Of a stretch of DNA of 64,000 bases, positions 10,921 to 21,990 are shown piece after piece. Under the pieces are notes generated by a model. That model had not been told where the DNA came from and did not search any database. It saw nothing but the letters and a program-made list of their open reading frames with translations. Origin of the DNA: Cyathus striatus (taxonomy: Eukaryota; Basidiomycota; Agaricomycetes; Agaricales; Nidulariaceae); NCBI GenBank assembly GCA_025738555.1, contig JAOVFP010000007.1:1860001-1924000 (forward strand), given 5' to 3'. The position numbers and the translations under genes were made by a program. Numbering within the stretch: position 1 is the first letter of the stretch; every line of letters starts with the position of its first letter.

Positions 10921-13223
10921 ATGGGCTGCGTACAGAGCACCGGTGTCGATGAAGAGGCCAAGGCCCGTGCGTCTTTTTTCTTTCTTCCCTCTCCCCCTCT
11001 TTCTTTGTGATATGTGGAGCGGTACTGATAAGAATGTGTAGGCAACGACGAGATTGATAGCCAGCTGAAGCGGGACCGCATGATGGCCAAAAACGAGATT
11101 AAGATGTTGCTCCTTGGAGCTGGTGAATCCGGCAAGGTGTGTCTCTCTGCCCTCTCCCTTTCACATCCCCTCTCCCCCTCTCTCCATGGGACCGCATGAA
11201 CGAGACTTCGAGATCGTCTTGATGATCCCCCTCACACTTCCATCACTTCCCAATTTCATATTCACGTACGATCAACAGCTAACGAAATCCTTCCATTCAC
11301 AGAGCACAGTCCTCAAACAGATGAAACTGATCCATCATGGTGGATACAACGACCAAGAGCGCGATTCGTACAAGGAGATCATATTTTCAAATACGATTCA
11401 GAGTATGCGGTTAGTCCTTTCCCTCTTTTTTTCTCGTTTTTTGGAGGGGTTGGGGTTCGGGAAATGGTTGAACACAAATTGCATTACGGCGGAGCTGTTT
11501 TAATCCGCTGTTAATAGATGGCCGCTCACGCCACTGCCACGTCGGCATATGCGGCGGTGGCGGAGCGCCAGCGCTCTCTCTGAAACATCCGCCCCTATCC
11601 CCCCCCTCTCCCCTCAGCGTATACACAATACTAACCCCCACTCCCAACAGTGCAATCCTCGAAGCCCTCCCCCAACTCGACCTATCCCTAACACCCTCAA
11701 ACGACGCCAGACGCAACATCATCCTCTCCCAACCCGGCCAAATCGAATCAGACACTCTCCCTCGAGACGTCTCAGATGCCCTCCGTGTCCTATGGCGCGA
11801 CCCCGGGATCAAAGAAGCCGTGCGACGAAGCCGCGAGTTCCAGTTGAATGATTCGGCTGTATACTACTTCAACTCGATCGACCGTATGTCCGCCCCTGGG
11901 TTCTTGCCCACAGACCAAGATATCCTGCGGAGTAGGGTAAAGACGACGGGTATAACAGAGACGACATTCAAAGTGGGCGAATTGACGTACAAGTTGTTCG
12001 ATGTGGGTGGGCAGAGGAGTGAGCGGAAGAAGTGGATTCATTGTTTTGAGAATGTGACGGCGTTGGTGTTTTTGGTTAGTTTGAGTGAGTATGATCAGAT
12101 GCTTTATGAGGATGAGAGTGTGGTATGTTTCTTTGGTTCGGTTGAACGGGGTGGTGGGTTAATGTGGATTGTAGAATAGGATGCAAGAGGCTCTAACCCT
12201 CTTCGACTCGATCTGTAACTCAAGATGGTTCGTCAAGACTTCAATCGTACGTCCCCTCCCCTTCTCTCCTCCCTTTCCCCCCTCCTAACCCCCTTTAAAT
12301 AGATCCTATTCCTAAACAAAATAGATCTCTTCGCTGAAAAACTCCCCCGCTCGCCATTGGGTGATTACTTCCCAGATTACTCAGGCGGGGACAACTACGA
12401 TGCCGCATGTGATTATTTGTTGCATCGGTTTGTGAGCTTGAATCAGAGTGCGGCGACCAAGCAGATTTATGCGCATTATACGTGTGCGACTGATACGCAG
12501 CAGATTAAGTGTGAGTTTCTTTGTTTTTTTGGTTTTGGTTTTGGGTTTTGGGAGGGGTAGGGAGGGAATTGGGGTGAGGCGCAGGGAAGGGGGTGTAGGG
12601 CGTCGTCGCTGACGCTGACGTTACCCTGCCTTCTCGAGGGATGGGTGCAGCGGTTCGCATTGCTCGCTGCGGTAGCTAGCGCCGCCCATTCTCCTTGGGC
12701 CGTTTCGGCCCAGGAGTGGTTATAGCATTCGTACCTCCCACTCTACCATGGGGATGTAGGGGGGAGGGAGTGCCGTAACTGACGCTACTGCCGCCCGCTC
12801 TTGCACCTCCTCTTGCTTCTTTGCTATGTCGTCCTTTGGACTTGTGACTTGCCCACCCTTTCTCCTTGTGGCCTTTTCGGTCCAGGATAGCTTATGACAT
12901 TGGGGAGGGTGCCGTCGTTAATGCCACTGTTTCCCTTGCTGTCTGCGATCGTTGACGGACTTCTCCCTCCCTTTCTCGAGAGGAGGGGGCTGCGGAAGAT
13001 GACGCCGCCCTTTCTCCCTGTGGTCTTTTTGGCCCAGGAGTACTGTACCTCCCCGCTTTACCCCTCCGTCTCATTACGATTCACCCTCCCTTCCTCCCCC
13101 TCTCTTCCTTTTCTCGTCATCTGATTACGAACACATACTAACTCACTCTCACACACAGTCGTACTAAGCGCAATCCAAGACATCCTCCTACAGCTCCATC
13201 TGCGTGAATGCGGGCTGCTCTAG
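10921..13223 (+). CDS. Heterotrimeric G protein alpha subunit (7 exons)
   Basis: Model join(10921..10966, 11042..11136, 11303..11409, 11651..12122, 12175..12246, 12303..12510, 13159..13223), 354 residues, the family's normal length. It binds and hydrolyses GTP and couples receptors to effectors at the plasma membrane. The N-terminus MGCVQS fits N-myristoylation at Gly2 and palmitoylation at Cys3. G1 is GAGESGKST (residues 41-49). The switch I arginine is in RVKTTGI, G3 is DVGGQRSERKKW, G4 is LNKID and G5 is TCATDT. The C-terminus ECGLL has a Cys at -4, as in Gi-like fungal group I subunits. All junctions keep frame; the fourth coding exon begins after a 241-nt intron and the last intron is unusually long (648 nt). 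Confidence 0.96.
12580..13045 (+). repeat. Tandem repeat inside the last G-alpha intron
   Basis: Three diverged copies with a spacing of about 150-166 nt. Each carries a CCTTTCTCC-TG block followed by a GC-rich near-palindrome such as GGGCCGTTTCGGCCCAGGAG (near 12690, 12856 and 13006). They lie wholly within the 648-nt intron 12511-13158 and account for its size. Confidence 0.65.
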
Positions 13224-14258
13224 GTCCTTTCTCGCCTCCCCCCTTCTCATCTTTGTGCTTCGTCTCGGTCGGTCGGTTCTCAAGCACTTCTACATCGTGC
13301 GTGTACTCGGATCAATATCCATATCACCAATATATATGATATCATCAATCTCAACACATCGACATTCACTCCACTCTAGTCCTATTGCTACGTCTCTTTC
13401 TTGGCGAGGTTGGATTCTTTTCTTTCTCTTCTACATATACCTACTTTCTTGTCTTTTTCTTTTTTTCGATAACCCCTTTTTATATACTTCGATACTCTCA
13501 TTCATACACTTGTTATAAAACTCTCACCCTCACGTACCGTTTTTGGTATTGATATGAATTTTTTCTTTTTACTTTTTATCTGTTTTTTTATTAGGTATAT
13601 AGTTTTTTTAGTATGTTTGAATAAACTAATCACGATCTTTTTTTTTGAATGGTCCTGTCGTTCTTTTGTAGTTCTTGAGTTGAATTGCCGTAAGCTGGAT
13701 TCTGGAAGAGGAGTTGGGGTAACGTAACGTAAGATACTAGCGTCCCTGGTTGCCGGATGAATGAAAATTTGCAGGAAGTTGATCTTGATCAAATTTTAAT
13801 AAGTTGTTTACATCCGCTAAATTAAATAGATTAAAAAAGTAATTAACAGTTTGGGCGCGGGTGCTGTTTCGTTGTGTAATCATTAATGTAATATGTTTCA
13901 TTAACCCTGCCTCCTGTATGTAGGAACGCAGGATTGTCTAGGATTGTCGTTCATAAATAACCGTTAGATTTGTAGAGGTCCGCGGACTGTGGTTTATGAA
14001 TTTCAATTTTCAGTCGCTTGCGGGCTAGGCGGGTGGGAAGTCTGGAATCCGGACGCGGATGTCGTGGGCGTGCAATGTGCTGTTGCTATGGATATCATGA
14101 TGGTTGGTGGGTTACGATACTGGGATTTGCGTCGGTTGAGAAGAGAGATATTGAAGGCCGGAGGACGGATGTACGGTCTTACGGAGGCGCGGAGGTGCGC
14201 AGTAGGTACTTTATACTTGGTGGCCGAAGTGCAAAGTGATGTATCTCTAATTCAATCT
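13224..14258. other. G-alpha 3' region and spacer
   Basis: T-rich sequence after the G-alpha stop, probably 3' UTR and terminator, then spacer up to the transposon target site. A 141-codon frame at 13989-14414 runs across the transposon boundary, so it is not a gene. Confidence 0.4.
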
Positions 14259-14263
14259 GTTAG

Positions 14264-14695
14264 AGTAGTCTCGGCTACCCAGCCGTTAGCGCTGGACGAA
14301 ATCCAAATTAGGATTTACCATCGCGAACGTCTGGGAAACTACCAACAGGTTTGGGAGGGGTATGCGTTCGGTGTCCTCGGGCTTCGCGAGCCCTTGTCCG
14401 TTGGCGTTTTTTGATGGTTCTTGATATTAGTAATCAAATTAGTCACCATTTATGATGTAGTTTGATGTAATGAATCACATTATGTAATCGCGCTCGTTTC
14501 AATCGCCTCGCGTTGATTTCAGTCCCATTGCATTGATTTCAATCGCCTCGCATTAATTTCAGTTGCCTTGTGTTGATTTCAATCGCCTCGCGTCGATTTC
14601 AATCGCATTGCATGCACATTCACCTCTATTATCGTTCCACTCACCATCTCCCCCCCCATTCCTCACTTTTGGTACATTCTGTGTGCTGAGCTATG
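14264..14695 (+). repeat. Left 432-bp terminal inverted repeat
   Basis: Runs from the element tip to the ATG of the helicase gene inclusive. Between about 14490 and 14612 lies a tandem array of a roughly 20-bp unit, GATTTCAATCGCCTCGCGTT and variants, six to seven copies. This is the likely transposase-binding and/or promoter region. Confidence 0.93.
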
Positions 14696-16696
14696 GATGA
14701 TCTTGAAATCTGGCCTCCTCAACGCAACAAGAGAGCAAGAACTGATGAAATTCAGTCAGCACCAGCAACTCCAACTCCAATCAGGTTCCAGACAGAGACT
14801 TCAAGCATAATTTCTCATACAACACTTGAAAAACAAATTTTTCGACATGGCTTTGTCTCTACCCCTAAAGCTCCCTCTTTCTCACCCTATGTCATTGCTT
14901 CCTCTGGAAAATCAAGGGGAAAAGCATTAAACTTTCCCTCATCTCCAAGAGTTTTCTCTATGCCAGATCTCTCTAGCAATGAATGGAACAACTTGGCAAG
15001 CTCTCATGACTTACTTCATGAGAATGAAAGGCTGCATGACTATCAAATTGAAGGTGCAAATAGGATACTGGAACATAAGTTTGATATCTGTGTGGTAGCT
15101 CCAACTGGTGCTGGAAAGTCAATGCTATGGATACTACCTCTCTTAGCACAGAAGAGTGGTATCTCACTTGTTATTATCCCATTTACAAGCTTAGGTGTTC
15201 AAGGAGAGAACCGGTGAGTCACATTTGAATATTTTATTAACAATATCCATTCTAAGTTAATCTTTCTACTCAGTCATAAGAATTCAAGTATCTCTAGTTC
15301 ATTTCTCAGCTCAACAAACTCAAGTATTGATGTTCTCAAGAGACTAGCTCTGTGTGATGAAATGCATGTTGTGTATATATGCCCAGAAATGCTTGAGACA
15401 CCAAAAATAGCCGAGATACTTCATTCAGCCTCATTTCAAGATCGTCTTTCAGCTGTTTACATTGATGAAGCCCATTCTATATATGAAAGTGCCTCATGGC
15501 GCCCCTCCTACACACGCTTATATCTTCTACGACAAGTTCTGGGCCCTACAATTCCTCTGGTAGCATTATCTGCAACATTGCCAAGGCGCTACCGTGATGC
15601 ACTTGTTATTTATGCTGGTTTTCACCCTGAATATTATTTCATCAACCTGGGAAACTTCTGTCCAGAATTGACAATCATTGTGAAGAGAATGCAACACTCT
15701 GCTAAATCATTCCTTGATTTAGGATTTGTAATAGATCTAGCTGAACAGCTATCAATGATTATATACTGTGATGATCTTGATATGCTTAAAGATATGTTCT
15801 GGTGGATATATAAACAGCTGGACTCTGCTAATCTTCCTGTTGCCTGGCTTGATATTTTACATGCTGGGCTGTCTGACGAACATGAGGAACAGTGCATTAC
15901 TGGCATGTTAAATGGGCGTATCAAAATTTTGTTAGGATCAGAAAAGATTGGTGCAGGTATGGACTTCCCAGCAGTTGGACTTGTTGTGCAATACCAATGT
16001 CGTGGCCTGTCTATTGTTCGATGGGAACAGCGGAGAGGTAGAGGAGCCCGGAGCAAAGGAGCAACTGCAGCTGGAGTAATTCTAGTTGAAAAATCAATGA
16101 CTGGTGATGCATCAGACTCCCCTACTGTTAAGAATCCCAAACATGAGGATATGGGTCTTCTTGATCTTGTTCAGACTGATCAATGCTTACAAAAGTGCAC
16201 TGATAAGTGGCTTGAAAATCCATCTCGCAGTGATGATATTCCTTGCAAATCATGCATGAACTGCAATCCCCAACTAACACTTCTCACAAACCACTATACA
16301 TTCATGCCTGAGAATATTCCAAAAGCACCTAGATTTAAAATTGCTGACAGGAATGTGCAGAAGATTTATGATGCTCTATTTCAGTGGAGGGATGCAATAT
16401 GGTTATCTGATTGGAAGGATGACTGGCCTGCCTATGGACCAGAGTCATTGGTATCAACACTTGATTTACATGTGATTGCAAAGAAAGCTCTTACTATTAA
16501 GGATATTGATGATATTGATGCAGTGACCTCTATTATATATCTTGAGTCTCTCTCTCCTTCACTTCTAATTGCACTTCATTCTGCAGTACATCGTTTTTGT
16601 GGGGATGAGTCTGAGTCTGAAGCTGCTTCACAAGTGGAATTACCTATTCCAACTGAGCTGCAATGGCAAATAATTCAGGGACCTGAAGCATTTTAA
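14693..16696 (+). CDS. RecQ-like DEAH helicase of the transposon (2 exons)
   Basis: Model join(14693..15213, 15274..16696), 647 residues; the 60-nt intron has GTGAGT/CAG ends and is required to join the frames. Motif I is APTGAGKS (K142), motif II YIDEAHS (D238) followed by W.PSYTRL as in RecQ proteins, motif III SATLP (about 273), motif V GSEKIGAGMDFP, motif VI QRRGRGAR (about 426). Cysteines at 478, 482, 498, 501 and 504 (CLQKC...PCKSCMNC) resemble the RecQ zinc subdomain. The first 100 residues are Ser/Pro-rich and unmatched. It presumably unwinds DNA during transposition; that role is inferred from its place inside the element. It could also be a captured host helicase. Confidence 0.93.
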
Positions 16697-16762
16697 TTTG
16701 GTAGTAAATATTAGTTATTTTTGTCAACTCTTGTACAGTAATACAATATTTTCTATTGACAT

Positions 16763-19521
16763 TTAATAAGTCTCCTCACCATCATCACCATTCAATCCAA
16801 ATCTTTCAATATCATTCCAGTCTTCACCTTCCATACCAAGTATAAACTCCACACCAGTGTTTAATTCTGTCTCATTTATTATTTTATCTTCCATTTCATT
16901 TGAGGTAATTGAAGAATTATTTGTGTGACGTTCTCGATGCCGTAACTTGTTTCTGGCCAAATGTTTGCGATGCCCACCATCCAAACCACTAACACGTTGT
17001 AAGCCATGGCGATATAAATCAATTATGGTATGTGGAGATTTTTTATCTTGTGCAAAGTCAAAAATATTGTGAGTTTGCATATGGCGAATGACAATAGAAA
17101 TGTCAGCCTTCTGTTTAACATGATTATGATGTTGATTAAGATCTTCTACTCCCATTTCCTCAAATACAGAGTCTGTTAAGTTTTGAACATACCCCATAGC
17201 TGGTACTATCTTCTCCAATACAGATGGGGAAGCATTTGATCCATGAGCACGTTCTTTAATACGATCATTCAAATGTTCCACACGTAGGTCAGTGGGCTTA
17301 AAGTCTTCTCTTCGTCCATGGGAATTGAAAAACATTCCATTAAATGCAACATCAGCATATGGACTTGGCCAATCATGGATTATGTTGTGCAAAATCTCCA
17401 TACACTCATTAGCATAGTTGTAGCACCCTGCTGCATAATACATAGGCATCCAGAATTTAATCATTTGAAGAACCCGAGTTGGATGGCCTCGCTTTACTGC
17501 ATCATGCATTTCTCGAAGCATCATTAAGTCATGAAACAAGAGTATTGAATGACCTGTTACTGTCTGTCCTAAAACTTTCTTTATGCTAAATCTCTCAAGT
17601 CTATCCAAAGATTGAACAAGTAAGTTATCAACCACAGCAGTTGCAATTGAAGTGAGTAATTTTGAATCTGATTGAATAATGCTTTCTAATGCATTCAATG
17701 AAGATGTTTTTGTAACTGCCATGCTTGCAGTCAGTGCAAGACCTTGAAGAATAACATCCAAAAATCTCATCCATGCATAATAATTGATTTTGCGAGAATT
17801 GACTTCTGTGCAGTTTGGTAACAACTTATGAATTGTTGACAATGAAACAGGATCAGAGTTTCCTTCTGATCCCCAGAAATTTCCTGAAAGAGCTGAAATA
17901 TAGTTCATTTCATAATGCATTGTACCACCAACCATACATAAACTTGAAAGGTGATCAAATGCATATGGAGAAAGATCAACAGCTCGCTGGTCTTGAGCTG
18001 CACGATCACGTGCAACAGTCAGACGATCTCCAAGCACAGTAAACATTGTATCCTCAAAAGTTTCCTTTGGTATTGCTAGCACCTTTCCAAAGTAATGCTC
18101 AAGGACAATCATATTTCCTCTTGTTGAACCTTGCTCTTGATCAAAGGTTGGAAGATAATATTCTTCTGTTTTTAGTGGTTGAATAGCTTTCTGGTCCTCA
18201 AACTTTGGAATCAACTTCTGTAAGTGATTCAGATTCTCCAGATTATCCACAATCATATTTTGAACATGTATAATTGCATTCTTCCGAAATGCATCACTAT
18301 CAGATTTAGAGGGAATGATGTCAGTGAGTGAAGTACGTGGACTAATTTTGTGACGTGTTCCTGCCTTCTCCTTAAATGAAGGTATAGCTGTTATAGTTTT
18401 AGCATCTTGACCAGTAGGTGTTGGTAGAATAACCAGTAGTGCAGATACTTGATCATGAGTCTGAGATTTGTGCAGAGCACTTGACTCCCAAGCATTTGAT
18501 ATCCAGTTAAAATTATCATAAGGTAACATCTTGATTTTTAATGAATTATTTGCAGCTTCTCTTGCCATTTGAATAGCACTCTGGCTTAGTGATTTGACTC
18601 CATTAATTTGAAACACATAGGAAGTGCAAATTCCAAACTGATTAAGCATTTGGACAAGACGTTTGGGCATGCGGTTATCCCAGAAGATCATTGAATTGAT
18701 GGCTTGATGGTAATTTGTCTTCCGACTCCGAAGATTTAGTGCTATTGAAGTAATCATTATGCGGCCCTATTTATTTTAAGTACTCTGATTATTTCTGAAG
18801 TAGAAATTACACATACAAAATCTCTATTCCTTCTAGAATCATTATCTGTTTGTGGTGTGATAAATGCCTTCACCAATTTTTGAAAATGTGGAGTCACTTC
18901 ATCATACAGGGTTCCAAGATGTTTTATTTGAAATTGATTTACATTTGCAACATTGATTTTAGCAATAGGAAGGCGAAGCTCCTCAGCTTTTTGAGCATGT
19001 GGACCAGTAGATGCCCTATTAGTGAGATGGCTGCTTTCACGAGCACATATAATTGCTGCCTTCTCCATAATCCATTCTACCATTGCATCATCTTTGAGTC
19101 CACCTTGATGATCCCACCAGTTTTCCATCATTTTGATATGTGAATTTTCAGCATAAAACATTCCAGCTGATGCCTTTAAAGCTACATCATCTGATTTGAA
19201 AAGTCCAATGAAAAAATCAGCCAATGAAAGACGTGAATACATATTTTTCATATGTTCAATAGTCCCAAGAATTTTTTGATCTAAAGTTGTTGGTGATCCT
19301 CGCTCTTTTTTAACTTCAAAATCTTGATCAGTAGGATCATCCTCCAGTAGATCAGAGGTTGGATTTAAAGCCAGAAGGTACTCATAACGTGTACTTGGGT
19401 CAATAGGCAGTGGGGATGAAGGTGGTAGGCCAGGAGAGGTCATTGCTTCAGGCTCACTGTAATCTGAATGAAATTGCATCCCATCAGGGAGAGAAAACCC
19501 AAATATAGGCAACTTAGGCAT
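16763..19521 (-). CDS. DUF6589-like protein, candidate transposase (2 exons)
   Basis: Model complement(16763..18766, 18817..19521), 902 residues. Two frames look separate but are joined by a 50-nt intron with a GTATGT donor and TAG acceptor, which gives an uninterrupted protein. The pattern resembles the Agaricomycete DUF6589 family: an N-terminal helical region (ADFFIGLF), then NQFGICTSYV, a YDNFNW motif (D319), LPTFDQEQGST (around 442-450), GDRLT (D482) and a GGTMHYEMN motif (H519). Acidic residues spaced along an RNase H-like fold would suit a DDE-type recombinase, but that is inference. Near the C-terminus RHRERHTNN is basic. It is the only gene besides the helicase in the element, so it is the natural transposase candidate. 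Family assignment comes from memory of motifs. Confidence 0.85.
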
Positions 19522-19950
19522 AGCTCAGCACACAGAATGTACCAAAAGTGAGGAATGAGGGGGGAGATGGTGAGTGGAACGATAATAGAGGTGAATGTGC
19601 ATGCAATGCGATTGAAATCGACGCGAGGCGATTGAAATCAACACAAGGCAACTGAAATTAACGCGAGGCGATTGAAATCAATGCAATGGGACTGAAATCA
19701 ACGCGAGGCGATTGAAACGAGCGCGATTACATAATGTGATTCATTACATCAAACTACATCATAAATGGTGACTAATTTGATTACTAATATCAAGAACCAT
19801 CAAAAAACGCCAACGGACAAGGGCTCGCGAAGCCCGAGGACACCGAACGCATACCCCTCCCAAACCTGTTGGTAGTTTCCCAGACGTTCGCGATGGTAAA
19901 TCCTAATTTGGATTTCGTCCAGCGCTAACGGCTGGGTAGCCGAGACTACT
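19519..19950 (-). repeat. Right 432-bp terminal inverted repeat
   Basis: Mirror image of the left repeat, ending at the ATG of the DUF6589-like gene. The differences I can find are one A/G in the CGCATTAA unit and one C/T in the C-run near the inner end. It carries the same 20-bp array. Confidence 0.93.
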
Positions 19951-20080
19951 GTTAGAGTGCGGTTCTACTATGAGTGATATTGCTATTAGCAATAACGTAC
20001 CAGTCGTATCAAATCTATATCTCTACCTACCACACTAGATCGCCAATCCTAAAAAAAAGAGAAGATATTTCAACAGAATT

Positions 20081-20178
20081 TCCGGTACGGGGAATCGAAC
20101 CCCGAGCTACCGCGCAACTATTGTTGTAGAGGCCCAGCGTATGAAAGGCGGTAATGTTAGCCGTTACACCATACCGGA
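20081..20178 (-). tRNA. tRNA-Glu(TTC) copy 1, with intron
   Basis: On the minus strand the acceptor TCCGGTA pairs with TACCGGA, the D stem is GTGT/ACAT and the anticodon stem ACCGC/GCGGT is perfect. The loop CTTTCA gives anticodon TTC (Glu). The T arm is CGGGG-TTCGATT-CCCCG. The intron is about 27 nt. Confidence 0.9.
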
Positions 20179-20764
20179 GCCTTTATGTTCCTTATTCTGT
20201 ATTTGAGACTGGCCATCTACGTATCTTATCCCAGTCTTGATGTTATTGAGATTCTAGTCATTTCTCTTAGACCACCATAAATCATTTGTTCTTTATTCTA
20301 GACTGCCGTTTACGGATTTCCAATCTTACTTATTCCCACTTTTGATATTTACTAGATATCGTTGCAGTTCCAATTTAGACGACCGTACCGGATCTCTTCG
20401 TGTTTCTTGTTCTTTGTTCGAGACTGATCTTATAATTTATTCCTCCGATTCCAAGTCATTTCTCTTAGACGTAGCACCTCTCACTACCTCTTAGTCCAAT
20501 TCCAAATCGCAGGAGTGTAATTTTTACGATGAGCGCTATTTGTATTACTGACAACTTTCTACGTACTTACTACCCTCACGTCATCTCGAAATATTTCTCA
20601 GAAATGACTAGTGACTGTTCCTATGCGCAGTTACATAACACGAGGCACATGTAGCTGATGAGCCTGATCGACATAGCTAATTCTAAAAAATACAAGCTAT
20701 TTTAGTTCTGTGAATATTTTTCAAAGTTCTACGCTCTCCAAGCTCTTCGTATTTAACTGTTACT
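20179..20764. other. Spacer between tRNA-Glu copies
   Basis: AT-rich. It contains loosely repeated words such as GTTCTTTATTCTAGACTG and TTATTCCxACTTTTGAT, suggesting old duplication of the tRNA flank. No gene is seen. Confidence 0.35.
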
Positions 20765-20855
20765 TCCGGTACGGGGAATCGAACCCCGAGCTACCGCGAC
20801 CATACGAAATTCGCATTATGAAAGGCGGTAATGTTAGCCGTTACACTATACCGGA
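20765..20855 (-). tRNA. tRNA-Glu(TTC) copy 2, with intron
   Basis: Identical mature arms to copy 1 except TATAGTGT for TATGGTGT at the start of the D arm. The anticodon is TTC. The intron is shorter (about 20 nt) and unrelated in sequence. Confidence 0.9.
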
Positions 20856-20973
20856 GCTCTTTGTATCTGTTCATTGGTCAAGACCGCTGAATATTATTCC
20901 TACTGAATACCGTTGATTACCAGTCATATCAGAACGATTCTCAATGTCAACAGCCCCTTGGTAATCCTTGGTA

Positions 20974-21330
20974 ATGCCCGTCCCTATGCACACGTACGTC
21001 GGAGGAACAACTCGGTACTTTCCCTCGAACACTGACATCGCTAACAATGCCGAACCTGAGGCCATGAGGTCTGCAGCTGAATATCAGAAGTTTGAACAAG
21101 TCGAACTTGGGAATAAAAACGGAAAGCCCGTCCACTCAGCCGAAACCTTAGGTGAAAATTTCTGCGTATGTAAGTATTCTCGTCGTCTCGACTTTGTTCC
21201 ACGTCTTTCATTCTATTCTGTATTGAATTCGTTCGAGATCGAACGTGTCTCTTGTTTTGTATTCTTCCGCTTGACGTTGTTCTTTATGTAGGGTCAAATG
21301 CGGTACCGAGTGGAGTGAACACTTGGTAGT
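20974..21330 (+). CDS. Possible small gene or exon, function unknown
   Basis: A codon-like frame begins at the ATG at 20974 (MPVPMHTYVGGTTRYFP) and runs to a GTAAGT donor after 21169, with an acceptor TAG at 21289-21291. With that splice the protein ends after 12 more codons. Another frame of the second exon (CGTEWSEHLVVTVEQS) looks more protein-like but would need a frame change. It may be a broken exon of the degraded gene downstream. No domain is recognised. Confidence 0.3.
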
Positions 21331-21529
21331 GACAGTGGAGCAATCATGATTGAAAGGAACTCTCTGTGGCCTCCACACAACTACCTGCACACTCATGTGA
21401 GACCTACAACCAATGTTCCTAGTTAAAGTGTTTAACCCTTTCCGATGGTTTGTAGTTGGATGTAATTTCCGTGGATTTTCAGTAACGATATCAGAAGCCT
21501 ATATTTCGAGTGCTCTAGGTTAAAATTAG

Positions 21530-21990
21530 TCGTCAACAATTCAACAGTGGGTGACTCTCCATAACGGTCTGAAATTTCAGACACTGTTGCAGACATGTTC
21601 CTGACGGAAAACTCCGAAGAGTGGAGTTTGAAAATGTGGTCTGGTAAGCCACAACGCATCTGGAAAGAAGCCGCTGCAGACAGTAAAATTGAGGTGAAAG
21701 TTGTCTGAGAGCGCTCCTAGAGCGTGTCTGAAAGTGGAGGGGGGGCAAAAATGTGTTTCCAAGTCGCCGCGGACAGTAAAATTGAGTCGAAAGTCGTCTG
21801 AGAGGCAAAAATGCGATGTCTACAACAAAGTTTGGAACCGGGTGGCCTCGTCTTGCTGAGTATGAAAATTTCGCTTATTCATGTACCTTAGCAACGGCAT
21901 CTCGGCTCAACAAGTCTGAATCGAAATCTGGCTCTAGAAACCATTCCAGACGTTATGGAGAGTCACCCAGTGTCAACACTTGCCAAGTCG
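21530..21990. repeat. Imperfect inverted repeat and short duplication
   Basis: GTGACTCTCCATAACG near 21545-21561 recurs in reverse complement (CGTTATGGAGAGTCAC) near 21952-21967. Between them GACAGTAAAATTGAG-GAAAG-TGTCTGAGAG occurs twice (near 21677 and 21773). It looks like a small decayed fold-back element. Confidence 0.4.

Larger units (their letters stand above)
14264..19950. mobile_element. Two-gene DNA transposon: RecQ-like helicase + DUF6589-like protein
   Basis: A complete 5687-bp element. Inverted repeats of exactly 432 bp (14264-14695 and 19519-19950) match with only two mismatches by my alignment. The tip is AGTAGTCTCGGCTACCC on both ends, flanked by the 5-bp direct repeat GTTAG (14259-14263 and 19951-19955). 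Inside are two convergent genes separated by 66 bp, each starting at the inner edge of a repeat. Near-identical repeats and open reading frames suggest recent insertion and possible activity. A 7-bp duplication GTTAGAG is also conceivable, but the ends would then not be symmetrical. I do not recognise a named superfamily with this gene pair. Confidence 0.93.

Noticed and set aside
10656..11041. Several overlapping frames in the CT-rich region, both strands
   Set aside because: Low-complexity pyrimidine tract; the real gene starts at 10921 with a well-defined splice structure.
14259..14265. 7-bp target duplication GTTAGAG for the helicase element
   Set aside because: It would leave two extra bases at one end only; the 5-bp GTTAG gives symmetrical ends.
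13989..14414. 141-codon plus-strand frame
   Set aside because: It crosses the border of the helicase transposon at 14264, has no motif, and part of it lies in the inverted repeat.
14264..19950. Starship-like or Crypton element
   Set aside because: No tyrosine recombinase is encoded, and the ends are long inverted repeats with a target duplication.
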